DNA of 64,000 bases from Psychrobacillus sp042945595 (GCF_042945595.1 NZ_CP168493.1:3286001-3350000), one strand, 5' to 3'; positions 47,377 through 56,958 are shown, counted from the first letter of the stretch. Notes: generated by a model from the letters alone, not told the origin. Made by a program: numbers and translations.

Positions 47377-47853
47377 ATGGAAGATAAAGATACCCAGCTG
47401 GCAAACATTGCGATGGACATTATCCGTGTAGCCAACATATTGGAAAGACTAGGTGGAAAGTATGCGCATGAAGCAGATTTAAACAGTGTACAGCAATACA
47501 TGATTTTGGCGTTGTTAGACTCTAAACCTAATTTATCTATGGGGGATCTCCATCAAAATACATTGGTGACAAAACAAGCAATAACAGGAGTCGTTGATCG
47601 GCTAAAAAAAGGAGGTTATTTGGAAATATACAAGGATTCAAAAGATCGTAGAATTACCCGCGTTATTTTGACAGAGAAAGGAAAGGTTGCATTACAGACT
47701 ACACGCCCAAAGAGAATTTCTGGGAATCGGGATGCCTTTTCCATTTTGAGCGAGGAAGAAATTCCCCAACTATCAGGGATTTTTTCTAAGCTAATTTTAC
47801 ATTTAAAACATATAGAAAACATTGGTACAGGAGAAGATATTATACATGACTAG
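47377..47853 (+). CDS. MarR-family transcriptional regulator
   Basis: A 158-residue winged-helix repressor: YMILALLDSKPNLSMGDLHQ, VTKQAITGVVDRLKKGGYLE and the wing YKDSKDRRITRVILTEKGK. Ribosome site AGGGGGAAAAAAGT. It overlaps the MFS gene by 8 bases and is preceded by a promoter with two identical palindromes, so it very likely represses itself and the pump until a toxic ligand binds. Confidence 0.92.
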   Translation: MEDKDTQLANIAMDIIRVANILERLGGKYAHEADLNSVQQYMILALLDSKPNLSMGDLHQNTLVTKQAITGVVDRLKKGGYLEIYKDSKDRRITRVILTEKGKVALQTTRPKRISGNRDAFSILSEEEIPQLSGIFSKLILHLKHIENIGTGEDIIHD

Positions 47854-49186
47854 TCAATTAAAGCGATTAAATTTTTCAATTTGTTTTATGCTAATATTTG
47901 CTACTATGAATTCGACAATGATGAATATTGCATTACCAAAATTTGCAGAAGAGTTTATTTTAACACCTACTGAAGTGAGCTGGGTTACTTCCATATTTAG
48001 TTTGATGTTTGGTATCGGAGCCGTTATTTTCGGGAAATTGGCTGACATCTATCCGATTCGCCGTTTACTTGTAATTGGTATTATCATTTTCATGATCGGT
48101 TCATTGATCGGTTTTTTCAGCTCTAACTTCGGATTGGTTATCCTCGCACGAATTATCCAAGGTTTTGGTGCAGCAGCGCTCCCGGCATTAAGTATGGTAA
48201 TGGGACCTCGATTTTATCCACCAGCATTTCGTGGTAAAGTACTCGCAATGGTCTTTTCAATGGTTGCACTTGGGGCTGCAGCTGGTCCTATTTTGGGCGG
48301 TTTTTTAACAGATTGGTTTGGTTTGGAAGCATTATTCGCAATTAATTTCTTAACTCTATTAGGATTGCCTATTTTCCTTAAGTATGCGCCTAAAGAAGAA
48401 ACAAAAACTGGGACTTTCAATATTCTCGGTGCGATTATTTTTACGCTTGCGATTACTTCAATTTTAATGGGCATCAACGTTTCTAGTTGGCTACTTCTTG
48501 CAGCAGCTGTTCTGTTATTTATTTTCTACTTGCAAAGTAAGCGAACTGCAGATCCATTTATTGAGATTAAAATTTTTAAAAACCGCTCGTTCAGCTTAGT
48601 ACTTTTAATGAGTTTTTTAAATACGATAACCTATATGGGAACGCTATTCATTCTCCCGCTAATGCTTTCAAAAGCGAACGGTTTATCAGCCAATTGGATC
48701 GGGCTCGTTTTATTCCCGGGTGCTCTTCTCACGGCAATATTGGGACCACAAGTTGGCCGTTTAATTCAAATAAGAGGTAGTCGCTTCATCAATCAATGGG
48801 CTTTTGTTTTGATGGCTGTTGCTTGTTTGGGACTTTCTACAATAGTTGGATTTTCTCCAATTTGGATTTCTCTAATGGCCATTTTCATATTTTTAGGTTT
48901 TACAGCAAATCAAACAGCATTTTCCAATTATATATCGCAAATTTTACCGCCCAATCAAATTGGAATTGGGCTGGGCTTGTTCACATTAATGACATTCTTG
49001 GCTTCCGCTATAGGTATTTCATTGTACGGCCGTTTCCTTGGTTTAAAAAGCGGACATTGGAATATTTTGAACAGCTCTTCCTATAACTCTTATAGCAACG
49101 CATTACTTCTGGCAGCTATTGTTATTTTGTTAGGGATGATTGTCCTTACTTTGGAAAAGACAGTGAAGAAGCGAGAAGCGTTGTAA
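47846..49186 (+). CDS. MFS drug-efflux transporter
   Basis: A major-facilitator carrier of about 446 residues, 12-14 membrane helices. FATMNSTMMNIALPKFAEEF at the start is like DHA2/14-helix pumps; motif A reads FGKLADIYPIRRLL, and motif C LGAAAGPILGGFL marks a drug antiporter. The start is the ATG at 47846, inside the marR stop region, with AGGAGA upstream. Likely a toxin or antibiotic exporter under MarR control. Confidence 0.9.
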   Translation: MTSQLKRLNFSICFMLIFATMNSTMMNIALPKFAEEFILTPTEVSWVTSIFSLMFGIGAVIFGKLADIYPIRRLLVIGIIIFMIGSLIGFFSSNFGLVILARIIQGFGAAALPALSMVMGPRFYPPAFRGKVLAMVFSMVALGAAAGPILGGFLTDWFGLEALFAINFLTLLGLPIFLKYAPKEETKTGTFNILGAIIFTLAITSILMGINVSSWLLLAAAVLLFIFYLQSKRTADPFIEIKIFKNRSFSLVLLMSFLNTITYMGTLFILPLMLSKANGLSANWIGLVLFPGALLTAILGPQVGRLIQIRGSRFINQWAFVLMAVACLGLSTIVGFSPIWISLMAIFIFLGFTANQTAFSNYISQILPPNQIGIGLGLFTLMTFLASAIGISLYGRFLGLKSGHWNILNSSSYNSYSNALLLAAIVILLGMIVLTLEKTVKKREAL

Positions 49187-49270
49187 CATCCTTAAACGAT
49201 GGGTGATACGTTAACTTTTTAAAGTGTACACTTTGTAAAGGACATTTTAAAAAACGTAGGCTACTTGAAG

Positions 49271-49307
49271 AAGATGGTGTCTGTATTTTACAGGCGTCAT
49301 CTTTTTT
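49271..49307 (+). terminator. terminator of the marR-MFS operon
   Basis: AAGATGGTGTCTGT and ACAGGCGTCATCTT form a stem with an ATTTT loop, followed by TTTT. Confidence 0.85.
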
Positions 49308-49530
49308 AGGTTCCATTGACTACGCTAATGATTGTAATAGGTCATATAACTCTTTACTACTCGTTTAACTCTCTCTCACTTGGACACCCTCTTCGTGTAC
49401 CTCGAAACCCAAGTATACCCACTTTTCGGTGCGCTGTAGGCCGCCGTTTTCTCGCGGTGCTGACACACTATCATTAACTTGTTGGGTTTAACAAATATTG
49501 AAATAAATCTCCCGGCACACTCATATAAGT

Positions 49531-49635
49531 ATGCTGACTGAGGCTGGAGTAGATTTAGCGACCATCATGAAAATAGTTGGACACAATGATGCAGATACCA
49601 CTATGAAAATTTATACGCACATAACTGATAAATGA
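49531..49635 (+). pseudogene. tyrosine recombinase, last 34 residues
   Basis: LTEAGVDLATIMKIVGHNDA and TTMKIYTHITDK carry the second catalytic His and the Tyr of an integrase. The rest is gone. It belongs to a slightly different integrase type than those at 30921 and 53040 (VGHNDA instead of LGHSDD). Two hairpins follow (GGATG...CATCC and CAAACGTT/AACGTTTG), then repeat copy D. Confidence 0.8.
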
Positions 49636-49788
49636 AAAAGGATGCTTCCGATAAGTGAAGAATCACTTCGGAAACATCCTCTATTTAGATAAATTGAAAG
49701 CAAAAGTGACATCTGTGTGATATTTTGTAAGAAAGATATAAAAAGAAGTCCCACAAACGTTTATATAACAACGTTTGCGGGAACTTCA

Positions 49789-49942
49789 TTACATCATGCC
49801 GCCCGTAAGGTGAAAGTGTGTAATATCTTTAACGATATGTTCCAAAAGTGCGGTATATCAAGGTTTTTGAAATTAAAAAGGTGTAACATCTTTAACGAGA
49901 ATTTACCGTTTTTCACTTGATTGCGTTAGCATGTTGTTAGCG
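49789..49942 (+). repeat. 154-bp attachment-like repeat, copy D
   Basis: The cleanest copy. TTACATCATGCCGCCC, then GTGTAATATCTTTAACG and GTGTAACATCTTTAACG as direct arm-type repeats about 85 bases apart, ending in paired GTTAGC boxes. It follows the recombinase remnant and a strong hairpin. Confidence 0.88.
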
Positions 49943-50918
49943 CGCTTTTTATTTGATTTACTTATCTGTATTCATATAACCTGTTTGCTTATAACAACTT
50001 AATTTCATAGTTAATTACACTCTCTACATATGTTGTGTACTATTCACAGACAAATTAATAATAATGGTGACTATACTACTTAATCTGTGGGGAGGTAAAT
50101 ACTGAAAAGTCCCTTATTTATTTCAACTCTAAAAGGACTTCTTAACACTTTCACCATTTTAGCCCAACCCACTAGCAAATGAGTTGATTATGTTCCAATC
50201 AATAACTTCAACCCTTGTTCCCTCCGTATCAAATTTTTTTTAAAAAATGCTGTGCGTCATTCCACTAACTATCTGAATTAATACCTTTAAAATGGGTGTC
50301 CCTTTTCTCTTCTATTGATTTTTTCCAAATTCCCTTTTTGGTTCACGTTTTGACCGTTTTTCACTCTTTACTCCCACATTCTGTTCACGTTTTTCTCAGT
50401 TTTTAATAAAGATTACCGAACCTATTCTTTTTCCAAACAGAGTAGTAATAATGCATTTTCGGGCTTTTTTCACACCTTTTACGAAGTCTTTATTGGAAAA
50501 TTGGGGCGGAGAATCGGAAGTTTTTATTTTAATCGGTAATTTATTTTAGGTGGTTACAAAATTAACTTCAATTTCGTGACCGCTTCAACATGCCTTTAGT
50601 AGACAAAAATGATGTCGTGAGGACCTATTGGGGCCTTGTCGAAAGGGAATTTTCTTTAAAATGGATTATAATGATCCGCTTTTTTAGAGCCCTATCCTCC
50701 ACTCTTTTAAGATTGGAACGGGCACCATTTCTGTTCGGCACCTTGTAGTGCTACTACAACTTTACCAATTAGTGAAAATTATGCGCAATAAAACTTTCAA
50801 ACTTGTTGTGGTTTGAGAGCTTTATTCTGAACAATTATTCAATCGTCTTGATAAAGTCTTTACAGACCCCTTGAGAACATTACCACCCCGCTTGGAATTG
50901 TCTTGCGAATGAATCCAA
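49943..50918. other. gene-free stretch of about 1 kb
   Basis: AT-rich, with no open frame of note and no recognisable remnant, promoter or hairpin that I can support. Probably eroded cargo of the element that begins at copy D. Confidence 0.4.
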
Positions 50919-51101
50919 GTGGAAGGTGTATTCGGAGTTTTGAAGAAAGATTACGGATTTCGAAGATTTTTAACAAGAGAGAAACAAAGTGTGAAGGTTG
51001 AGTTTATGCTTCTGTGTTTTGGCTATAAACTGAACAAGCTTCACAAAAGTATCCAAACTCAAAGTTTAGGTGTAACCCTCTATAAAAATTCAATCTCATA
51101 G
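50919..51101 (+). pseudogene. IS1182-family transposase, C-terminal fragment
   Basis: VEGVFGVLKKDYGFRRFLTR and EFMLLCFGYKLNKLH are the conserved tail of IS1182 transposases. The upstream codons are broken (a stop where NES is expected). Nothing of the catalytic domain precedes it. Confidence 0.75.
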
Positions 51102-51153
51102 ATTCGCAAGCTAACCCATTTTTTTGTTATGCCCGGAAACTAAAAAAGCGGAA

Positions 51154-51189
51154 GCTGTCTCGATTTTCATTTGAGACAGCCCCTTTTTA
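51154..51189. terminator. terminator between IS remnant and RidA gene
   Basis: GCTGTCTC/GAGACAGC with an 11-base loop and CCCTTTTT on the plus strand; on the minus strand it is followed by TTCCGCTTTTTT, so it also serves the RidA gene. Confidence 0.8.
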
Positions 51190-51271
51190 TGAATAGGATA
51201 TGCGATTTCACATTCACCATCGGCATTAACAAGTAACTTTGATAGTTCCTGTATTTACAAACAAATGCCTG

Positions 51272-52543
51272 TTATGCTTTTGGAGGTGTTCCTTCAGCGT
51301 TTGATACAACTACATCGATTTGGACTAAAGCATCTTTAGATAAAGCTGATACGCCAACTGTTCTTCGTGCAGGAACACCGCTTGGGAAGAATGTTGTGTA
51401 AACTTCGTCTACAGCATCAATATCTGCGATATTTTTGAGGAAGATATTTACTTTAACCACATCTTCCATAACGTGGTCGATACTTTCTATAATTGCCTTG
51501 ATATTTTTTAAGCACTGTTCAGTTTGCTCTTTTACACCACCAGCTACCAATTCACCAGTTTTTGAGTCCAAAGGTAATTGAGCTGAAAGGTGGTTGTAAT
51601 GAGAAAACGCAACAGTTTGTGTAGATAGATAACTCTTTGGTGCATTTTCAGTGTTGTTTGCCCAGATAACGATTCCATGTCTGTCTTCAACAGCTTGTGG
51701 AGGTGTACCATCTCCGTGTGACACCACTGCTTCAATTTGTACCAAAGCATCCATAGGTAAAGCTGAAGCAGCAACTACTGTCCGTGCAGGGACATAGGCT
51801 ACGGCCCTGGCGATAGCCGAGTCTGGGAAAAATGTTGTATAAACTTCGTTTACTTCTTCAATATCCGAGAGGTTTTTAACAAAGATATTAATTTTAACAA
51901 TATCATCAAAAGGAACCTCGATACTTTCTAAAATTGCCTTGATATTTTTTAAGCACTGTCCAGCCTGCTCCTTTACACCTCCAGCTACCAATCTACCCGT
52001 TTTCGGATCGATAGGTAATTGAGCTGAAAGATTATTGTAATGAGAGAAAGACACAGTTTGTGTAGATAGAGGACTTGTTGGTGCATTTGCCGTGTTATTA
52101 GTAAGCTTTATAAGGTCACCTGCTTGTGGTGCGTTTGGAATTGTACCTTCACCGTGAGTAACAAGTGCTTCAATTTGCACCAAAGCATCTATAGGTAAAG
52201 CTGCAACTGCGACTGTCGTCCGTGTAGGAACATAGGTTGGGAAGAATGTTTTATAAACTTCATCTACAGCGTCAATATCTTTGATATTCTTAACGAATAC
52301 AGTGATTCTAACAACATCGCTCATAACATGATCGATGCTTTCTACAATTGCCTTGATATTTTTAAAACACTGTTCAGCCTGTTCTTTTATACCACCAGCT
52401 ACCAATTTACCAGTCTTGGGTTCGATAGGTAATTGAGCTGAAAGATTATTGTAATGAGAGAAAGCTACAGTTTGAGAATATAGACCGTTACCGTTTGGAG
52501 CATTTTCCGTATTTTTTGCTACTACTGCGTTATAACCGCTCAT
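51272..52543 (-). CDS. three tandem RidA (YjgF/UK114) domains in one polypeptide
   Basis: A 423-residue protein made of three RidA units: about 6-132, 148-278 and 291-416. RidA proteins normally are single domains of about 125 residues that trimerise and hydrolyse reactive enamine/imine intermediates. Each unit has FSHYNxLSAQLPxxxKTGxL, AGGxKEQxxQCxKNIKAI and PxRTxV. The catalytic Arg is present in all (108, 254, 393). The Glu of the VQIE motif is present in units 1 and 2 (125, 271) but is Asp410 in unit 3. Unit 2 has an insertion (DSAIARAVAY). The trimer is probably formed within one chain. Single gene, start ATG with AAAAGGGGATTACT. Confidence 0.9.
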   Translation of the reverse strand: MSGYNAVVAKNTENAPNGNGLYSQTVAFSHYNNLSAQLPIEPKTGKLVAGGIKEQAEQCFKNIKAIVESIDHVMSDVVRITVFVKNIKDIDAVDEVYKTFFPTYVPTRTTVAVAALPIDALVQIEALVTHGEGTIPNAPQAGDLIKLTNNTANAPTSPLSTQTVSFSHYNNLSAQLPIDPKTGRLVAGGVKEQAGQCLKNIKAILESIEVPFDDIVKINIFVKNLSDIEEVNEVYTTFFPDSAIARAVAYVPARTVVAASALPMDALVQIEAVVSHGDGTPPQAVEDRHGIVIWANNTENAPKSYLSTQTVAFSHYNHLSAQLPLDSKTGELVAGGVKEQTEQCLKNIKAIIESIDHVMEDVVKVNIFLKNIADIDAVDEVYTTFFPSGVPARRTVGVSALSKDALVQIDVVVSNAEGTPPKA

Positions 52544-52596
52544 GATAGTAATCCCCTTTTAGATAAATTTTTTTATAGATATATTTATTAACTCAT

Positions 52597-52880
52597 GTTT
52601 CGCACATGAAAAACCGGTCTAAACCATGGTCCATGATTGCAAAGAAGAAAAACGGATTCACCGTGAGAATCGTGTTCGTATAAAACCGTAACAATCGAAG
52701 TGAATGGCTGGCTGTCCTCAGTACCGATATGACCCTTTGCGATGCTGAAGTCATTCGAATACATTGCATCTGCTAAAGCATTGATTTTTTCTTCAAATCG
52801 GCCATGTCACTGCTTCGCCTTGCAAAAGAGTTCCATTGAAACAATTACGATGCGCTCGTTGCGCACAACTCCATAAGAGT
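52597..52880 (+). pseudogene. IS4-family transposase scrap
   Basis: In shifting frames: HMKNRSKPWSMIAKKKN, RSEWLAVLSTDMTLCDAEVI, then SLLRLAKEF and YDALVAHNSI, in the order of the IS4 C-terminal half. Contains stops and frameshifts. Confidence 0.65.
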
Positions 52881-53039
52881 ATCAAATTCCACATACTAAA
52901 TAATATTACCACGCAAATTACTTTAATCCAATATCTTTCCTGAATGACAAACCTATCAAAACTGATTTTTTATAATATTAAGTCATATCTCACACTAATA
53001 TGCAAAACCAGTATATCCAATTTTTTTGTAAATACAGTA

Positions 53040-53276
53040 GGAAACAGAATAGTACGTCTACTAAAGATAGCTGATTTAAATAAAGAACTCACTCCACATT
53101 CTCTACGTCATAATACATCACTGTTAGCAGAAGCTGGAGTAGGACTAGAAGAGATTATGGATCGTCTTGATCATACTGACGATGATACAACACGTAACGT
53201 TTATCTCCATGTAACTAAAGAAATGAAAAAAGAGGCTTCTCAAAAGTTTGGTCAACTAATGGGATGCCTCAAATAA
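53040..53276 (+). pseudogene. tyrosine recombinase, C-terminal fragment
   Basis: GNRIVRLLKIADLNKELTPH, SLRHNTSLLAEAGVGLEEIM, LDHTDDDTTRNVYLHVTKEM and KKEASQKFGQLM. Nearly the same as the fragment at 30921 but with a lost residue in the RHTH box (RHNT) and LDH for LGH, so inactive. It is followed by GTTAGCATGG, the AAACCC/GGGTTT hairpin and repeat copy E. Confidence 0.85.
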
Positions 53277-53343
53277 TCCTTATAATGTTAGCATGGAGCT
53301 GATGTAACTATTCAAACCCCTAAGAAAGGGTTTAAAGCAGTTA

Positions 53344-53497
53344 TTACATCATGCCGCCCGTAAGGTGAAAGTGTGTAATATCTTTCACAATGTGTTCCAA
53401 AAGTGCGATATATCAAGGTTTTTGAGAATCTCAGGTGTAACATCTTTAACGAGAACTTACCGTTTTTCACGAGATTGCGTTAGCAAAATGTTAGCAT
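53344..53497 (+). repeat. 154-bp attachment-like repeat, copy E
   Basis: TTACATCATGCCGCCCGTAA, GTGTAATATCTTTCAC, TGTAACATCTTTAACG and GTTAGCAAAATGTTAGCAT. The last copy; the defence genes begin on its right. It shares the 53-bp hairpin layout with the preceding recombinase remnant. Confidence 0.88.
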
Positions 53498-53530
53498 GTT
53501 CTTAGCAACATATTTAGTATCATCTACACA

Positions 53531-53584
53531 CACCACATGCAGCGAGTGTACGTGGCAACACAGGGATGTTGATGGGTTTAATTA
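53531..53584 (+). repeat. second repeat family, copy 1 (partial)
   Basis: GAGTGTACGTGGCAACACAG, then GATGTTGATGGGTTTA, like the right two thirds of copies at 56889, 63188 and 63377. The left part (GCTTCACAATG) is degenerate here (CACCACATGCAGC). Confidence 0.65.
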
Positions 53585-53589
53585 TATAA

Positions 53590-53627
53590 GCTCGGTTCCT
53601 ATTTTAGCGGAATCGAGCCTATTTTTC
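53590..53627 (+). terminator. terminator-like hairpin after repeat copy 1
   Basis: GCTCGGTTCC/GGAATCGAGC followed by CTATTTTTC. A weaker version of the same hairpin follows copy 2 at about 56966-56999. Confidence 0.75.
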
Positions 53628-53785
53628 TTATTCTTCTTTTTCAGCAATCAAAGGTGAATAGTAAACAATCAGTCTTCTAATAATTATGATATCTCTACTA
53701 TTTCAAGCTTTTACATAATTAACAGGAATAAATAAAAGATTAAAATAGAGCACCTGTAATCTATTAATCTATCGTTTGCTATAAA

Positions 53786-54067
53786 AGGGAAATTAGCAAC
53801 TGTAGCGTTTCACCCAAAAATATCTTCATTAGTCCAACAATTGATCTAGTAACATTCTCAAGAACAATCGTTGGTGTAATTGAAGGAGATACAGTTCCTC
53901 AAATTTATATTCCAAAATTAATAAACTTCTATAAAAAAGGAAAATTCCCACTTGATAAACTTGTTAAATTCTATAAATTCGAAGAGATTAACAAAGCATT
54001 TGAAGATTCTAAAAACGGAACTACAATTAAGCCAATCATTGTGTTAGATGAGTCTTATACATTTTAA
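53786..54067 (+). pseudogene. zinc alcohol dehydrogenase, C-terminal fragment
   Basis: TFSRTIVGVIEGDTVPQIYI, PKLINFYKKGKFPLDKLVKF and YKFEEINKAFEDSKNGTTIK are the last third of an aryl-alcohol-type medium-chain dehydrogenase. A frameshift lies near 53810 (GKLATVAF in another frame). No N-terminal part. Confidence 0.8.
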
Positions 54068-54117
54068 CTTAATATAATTTATTTTGTCCCTGTTTTGTTT
54101 TGTCCCTGTGACTCTAC

Positions 54118-56142
54118 TTATATATCATGAATCTTAATCACCCTAAAATCAAACGTTATCTGAAGTATCTCACTTGGACCAATTAACATAAAAGCAGCCT
54201 CATTAAGCATTGTACCATTTTGAACTTTTTTTCTAAACTGTTGAAATCCATCGTTAGTTGAAGGTATTAAAATGTCAGCTATATAATCTCCAATTTGAAC
54301 TATTGCGTCTAGTCCATCTAACTTTTTAAAGATGTTCACTTTAATATCTTCATCTTTAACTATGTATTCCTTATAATCTTCATAGTCATGATTCAAGTGA
54401 AGTACCTTTTGAGACAGAATTTCCTCTTTAATTGTTACGTATCCACTCATATCATCACTTATCTTAAATAAAGATGGCATCACAGCTTTTTCAATTAACT
54501 TCTTCTCATCATCTTGCGAACTAATTTTCAATAAATCATAAATGAAAGGAGAAACAAATAATCCAATTCCCGTTTGAGCTATTATATTTGATAGCTTTAT
54601 CTGTATTTCACCATTAATGTCCACTTCTATTCCATCAAAACTTTTCTTTATCAGTATTTTATTATTATATGAATATCCGATATCAATAATCAGTATATGC
54701 TCATCAATATTTAATCGTTGAAAATTATCAAAGTGTATTAATCTAGCAACCCATCTACTTATATATAACTTTTGTTCTTCTTTTTTGGCTCTATAATAAC
54801 ACATTGCTATTTCAAACAAAATTGTAGTATTCGTATATTCTTTGCTCAAATCAAAGTACTTTTCAAAACAATTAATTGCATCCTCAAAAGCGCCTTTATA
54901 TCTTAGATACTTCCCTTTTTCTAAATACGCTTCAACAAACTTACTATTGCAACGTAATGATTTATCATAATACTCTATACATTCCGGCGATAATGAATGC
55001 AGATTTCCTAATTCATAATAAACAAACTCATTCTTCATTCCCTCCTTAATACAATTATTCAAAGCTTGTTTTGCATATTCAATATCCCCATTAGCTTTAT
55101 GGCACTTAAATAATTTGTAGTTTACTTTCGCATCATCCCCCTGATGCTTTATTATTTCAAAGACTTTGATAGCTCTTTTGATATCATTGTTCCGAAGATA
55201 TGCTTCACCTAAAATATAACCTTCATGCACATTCTTAAATTCCAGGTTATCGAATTGAGCAATAATTTCAGTATATTTTCCATTCATAAGTAAAAGCCAA
55301 ATATAAACATCCTCCATATTACAATAACCTTTAATTTCTTCTATATGATTAATGGCCTCAACATACAACCCCATTTCAATCTCATGTTTTAATATTTGTA
55401 GTTTATCAAAAATTAATGGCGCTGAAAGCATCTGATTTTCTATATAGTCAATAATATATCTTTTTTCCTCTTCTAATTCTTCACCATTATTACAAGAACT
55501 TATTTTACTTTGCCTACATTTATCAATTAATGATGATACATCTCTTTTATTTAGACTCCCACCATTTTCTCGCAAGTCTAGAACAATAGCTGAGATAAGT
55601 AACTCCAATACTCTATCAACATCAACAAATATCCTTTTTTTATCCGCCCAATCATATATGGCGTTTTTAGCCAGATTAATACTATTCAATTTTTCTATTA
55701 TGTAAAACTTCACATTTTTCATTTTATCAAAAGGTATTTTTTTCTTAATACATTCTTGTTGAAACTCTTCACTTATTTTTTCTTTTTCAGCACTATTCGA
55801 AGTCATTGCTTTTTCATATCGAACAAATTTACTCCATAGATTCCTAAATTCATCATCAAACCCTGAACCAACGAAAACGCTTTTTCTATTTTTATTAACT
55901 TGATGATCTTTTAATAGGTTTCTAGCAAATCCAGTATTTATTTGATTTATTTTAACTTGTACATAGATTTCTTTTCTTTCTTTAAACCTTATCGTGAAAT
56001 CATCGTTTGTTTCAAAACTTATTTCTTCAAAGTCGATATCCTCTAAATATTTAAATAAAAAAATTATACTCGCGCAGTCTTGCTGAGAAATTCCTGCGCT
56101 GTTAATAGGCCCCCCCATTAGTTTCTTACTAAAATAATTCAT
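54118..56142 (-). CDS. putative defence protein: Cap4/DUF4297-like nuclease with TPR repeats
   Basis: A 674-residue protein. Residues 10-70 (GGPINSAGISQQDCASIIFL, FETNDDFTIRF, YVQVK) resemble the N-terminal PD-(D/E)xK nuclease of Cap4/DUF4297 proteins: acidic residues at 44-48 and Q62-V-K64 would form the active site. From about 240 to 450 follow helical TPR-type repeats (VNYKLFKCHKANGDIEYAKQ, EAYLEKGKYLRYKGAFEDAI). The last 200 residues, rich in beta structure, are not recognised. Ribosome site GAGGAGGTTAATT. No partner gene on its strand within 900 bases, so probably a single-gene system. The nuclease call is inference from a short motif. Confidence 0.6.
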   Translation of the reverse strand: MNYFSKKLMGGPINSAGISQQDCASIIFLFKYLEDIDFEEISFETNDDFTIRFKERKEIYVQVKINQINTGFARNLLKDHQVNKNRKSVFVGSGFDDEFRNLWSKFVRYEKAMTSNSAEKEKISEEFQQECIKKKIPFDKMKNVKFYIIEKLNSINLAKNAIYDWADKKRIFVDVDRVLELLISAIVLDLRENGGSLNKRDVSSLIDKCRQSKISSCNNGEELEEEKRYIIDYIENQMLSAPLIFDKLQILKHEIEMGLYVEAINHIEEIKGYCNMEDVYIWLLLMNGKYTEIIAQFDNLEFKNVHEGYILGEAYLRNNDIKRAIKVFEIIKHQGDDAKVNYKLFKCHKANGDIEYAKQALNNCIKEGMKNEFVYYELGNLHSLSPECIEYYDKSLRCNSKFVEAYLEKGKYLRYKGAFEDAINCFEKYFDLSKEYTNTTILFEIAMCYYRAKKEEQKLYISRWVARLIHFDNFQRLNIDEHILIIDIGYSYNNKILIKKSFDGIEVDINGEIQIKLSNIIAQTGIGLFVSPFIYDLLKISSQDDEKKLIEKAVMPSLFKISDDMSGYVTIKEEILSQKVLHLNHDYEDYKEYIVKDEDIKVNIFKKLDGLDAIVQIGDYIADILIPSTNDGFQQFRKKVQNGTMLNEAAFMLIGPSEILQITFDFRVIKIHDI

Positions 56143-56888
56143 AATTAACCTCCTCGTATTTTTTATTTCTATTCATAATAAATATTTTCCATTAACCTTA
56201 TATATTCCCAATATTTAAAATCCAAGATAAGCTTTTTCTTAGGTTAAGGAACATGCATTATTATGTGCCTACATTGAATTCAGGACTTAATTTTACACAG
56301 ATACTTCAAAATTCAATATCATTTTATGTAAACCCACACATTACTCCTGTCTTTTCTTTCCGTAACTTCATTGTCCTCTATAATGATTCAAGTAAATCAC
56401 ATAAATCCGCTGCTATTTTGCATGTGATTTTTGGGAAACACCTTATTTCATCATCTGTATATTTACCCATGTTTCTTGTCCCCCTCCTTAATTGAAAATT
56501 AAAAGTCTACACAGTCCTTTTAAAATATATTCTATAAAAAAGAACGAATTCCTCTATTCGGAATCCGTTCGTAAATCATTATGCTGTTCAGTAATAATAA
56601 ACTCCTACTGCTCCATCCCGCTCAAACCCGCATCCCTTCGCCCACCAAATTCTACCATTCAAAGTGAAATCCTGCACAATTCGCTCATTTTTCTCGATTT
56701 TCTTTTCTTTTCTACCTCCTTTTTCTCTTTTTTTTTTCAAAATAAAAAGGATGGGAACTTGGTTCCCATCCTTCATCTCTGTTAACTGGCTCTGAATTGG
56801 TTTCATGCCATTTGCACATCTTTATTTTCATTTCGTCATGAATTTTATTCTTTCTGACACGACTTTATTCTTTCTCTACATATACTAA
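56143..56888. other. intergenic spacer between defence modules
   Basis: No gene. AACGAATTCC/GGAATCCGTT (56543-56569) is a plain hairpin, and a strong minus-strand terminator lies at 56741-56773. The short open frames are low-complexity. Confidence 0.5.
56741..56773 (-). terminator. terminator of the DGQHR operon
   Basis: AAGGATGGGAAC/GTTCCCATCCTT is a perfect 12-bp stem with a 3-base loop; on the minus strand TTTTTATTTT follows. It is about 350 bases after the DGQHR stop, beyond repeat copy 2. Confidence 0.85.
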
Positions 56889-56958
56889 CTCCAGCACCGC
56901 CACAGCTTCACAATGCGCGGAGTGTATGTGGCAACACAAAAGATGTTGGTGGGTTTAA
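56889..56958 (+). repeat. second repeat family, copy 2
   Basis: TCCAGCACCGCCACAGCTTC, ACAATGCGCGGAGTGTATGT, GGCAACACAAAAGATGTTGG, TGGGTTTAAG. The most complete copy. It lies between the nuclease-TPR gene and the DGQHR/RelA pair. Confidence 0.75.

Noticed and set aside
52944..53039. N-terminal part of the open frame before the recombinase tail
   Set aside because: The residues do not resemble an integrase and the codons are AT-rich; the homology begins only at 53040.
29647..53497. CRISPR array because of the spaced repeats
   Set aside because: Units are 154 bases and kilobases apart; no short regular repeats or cas genes are present.
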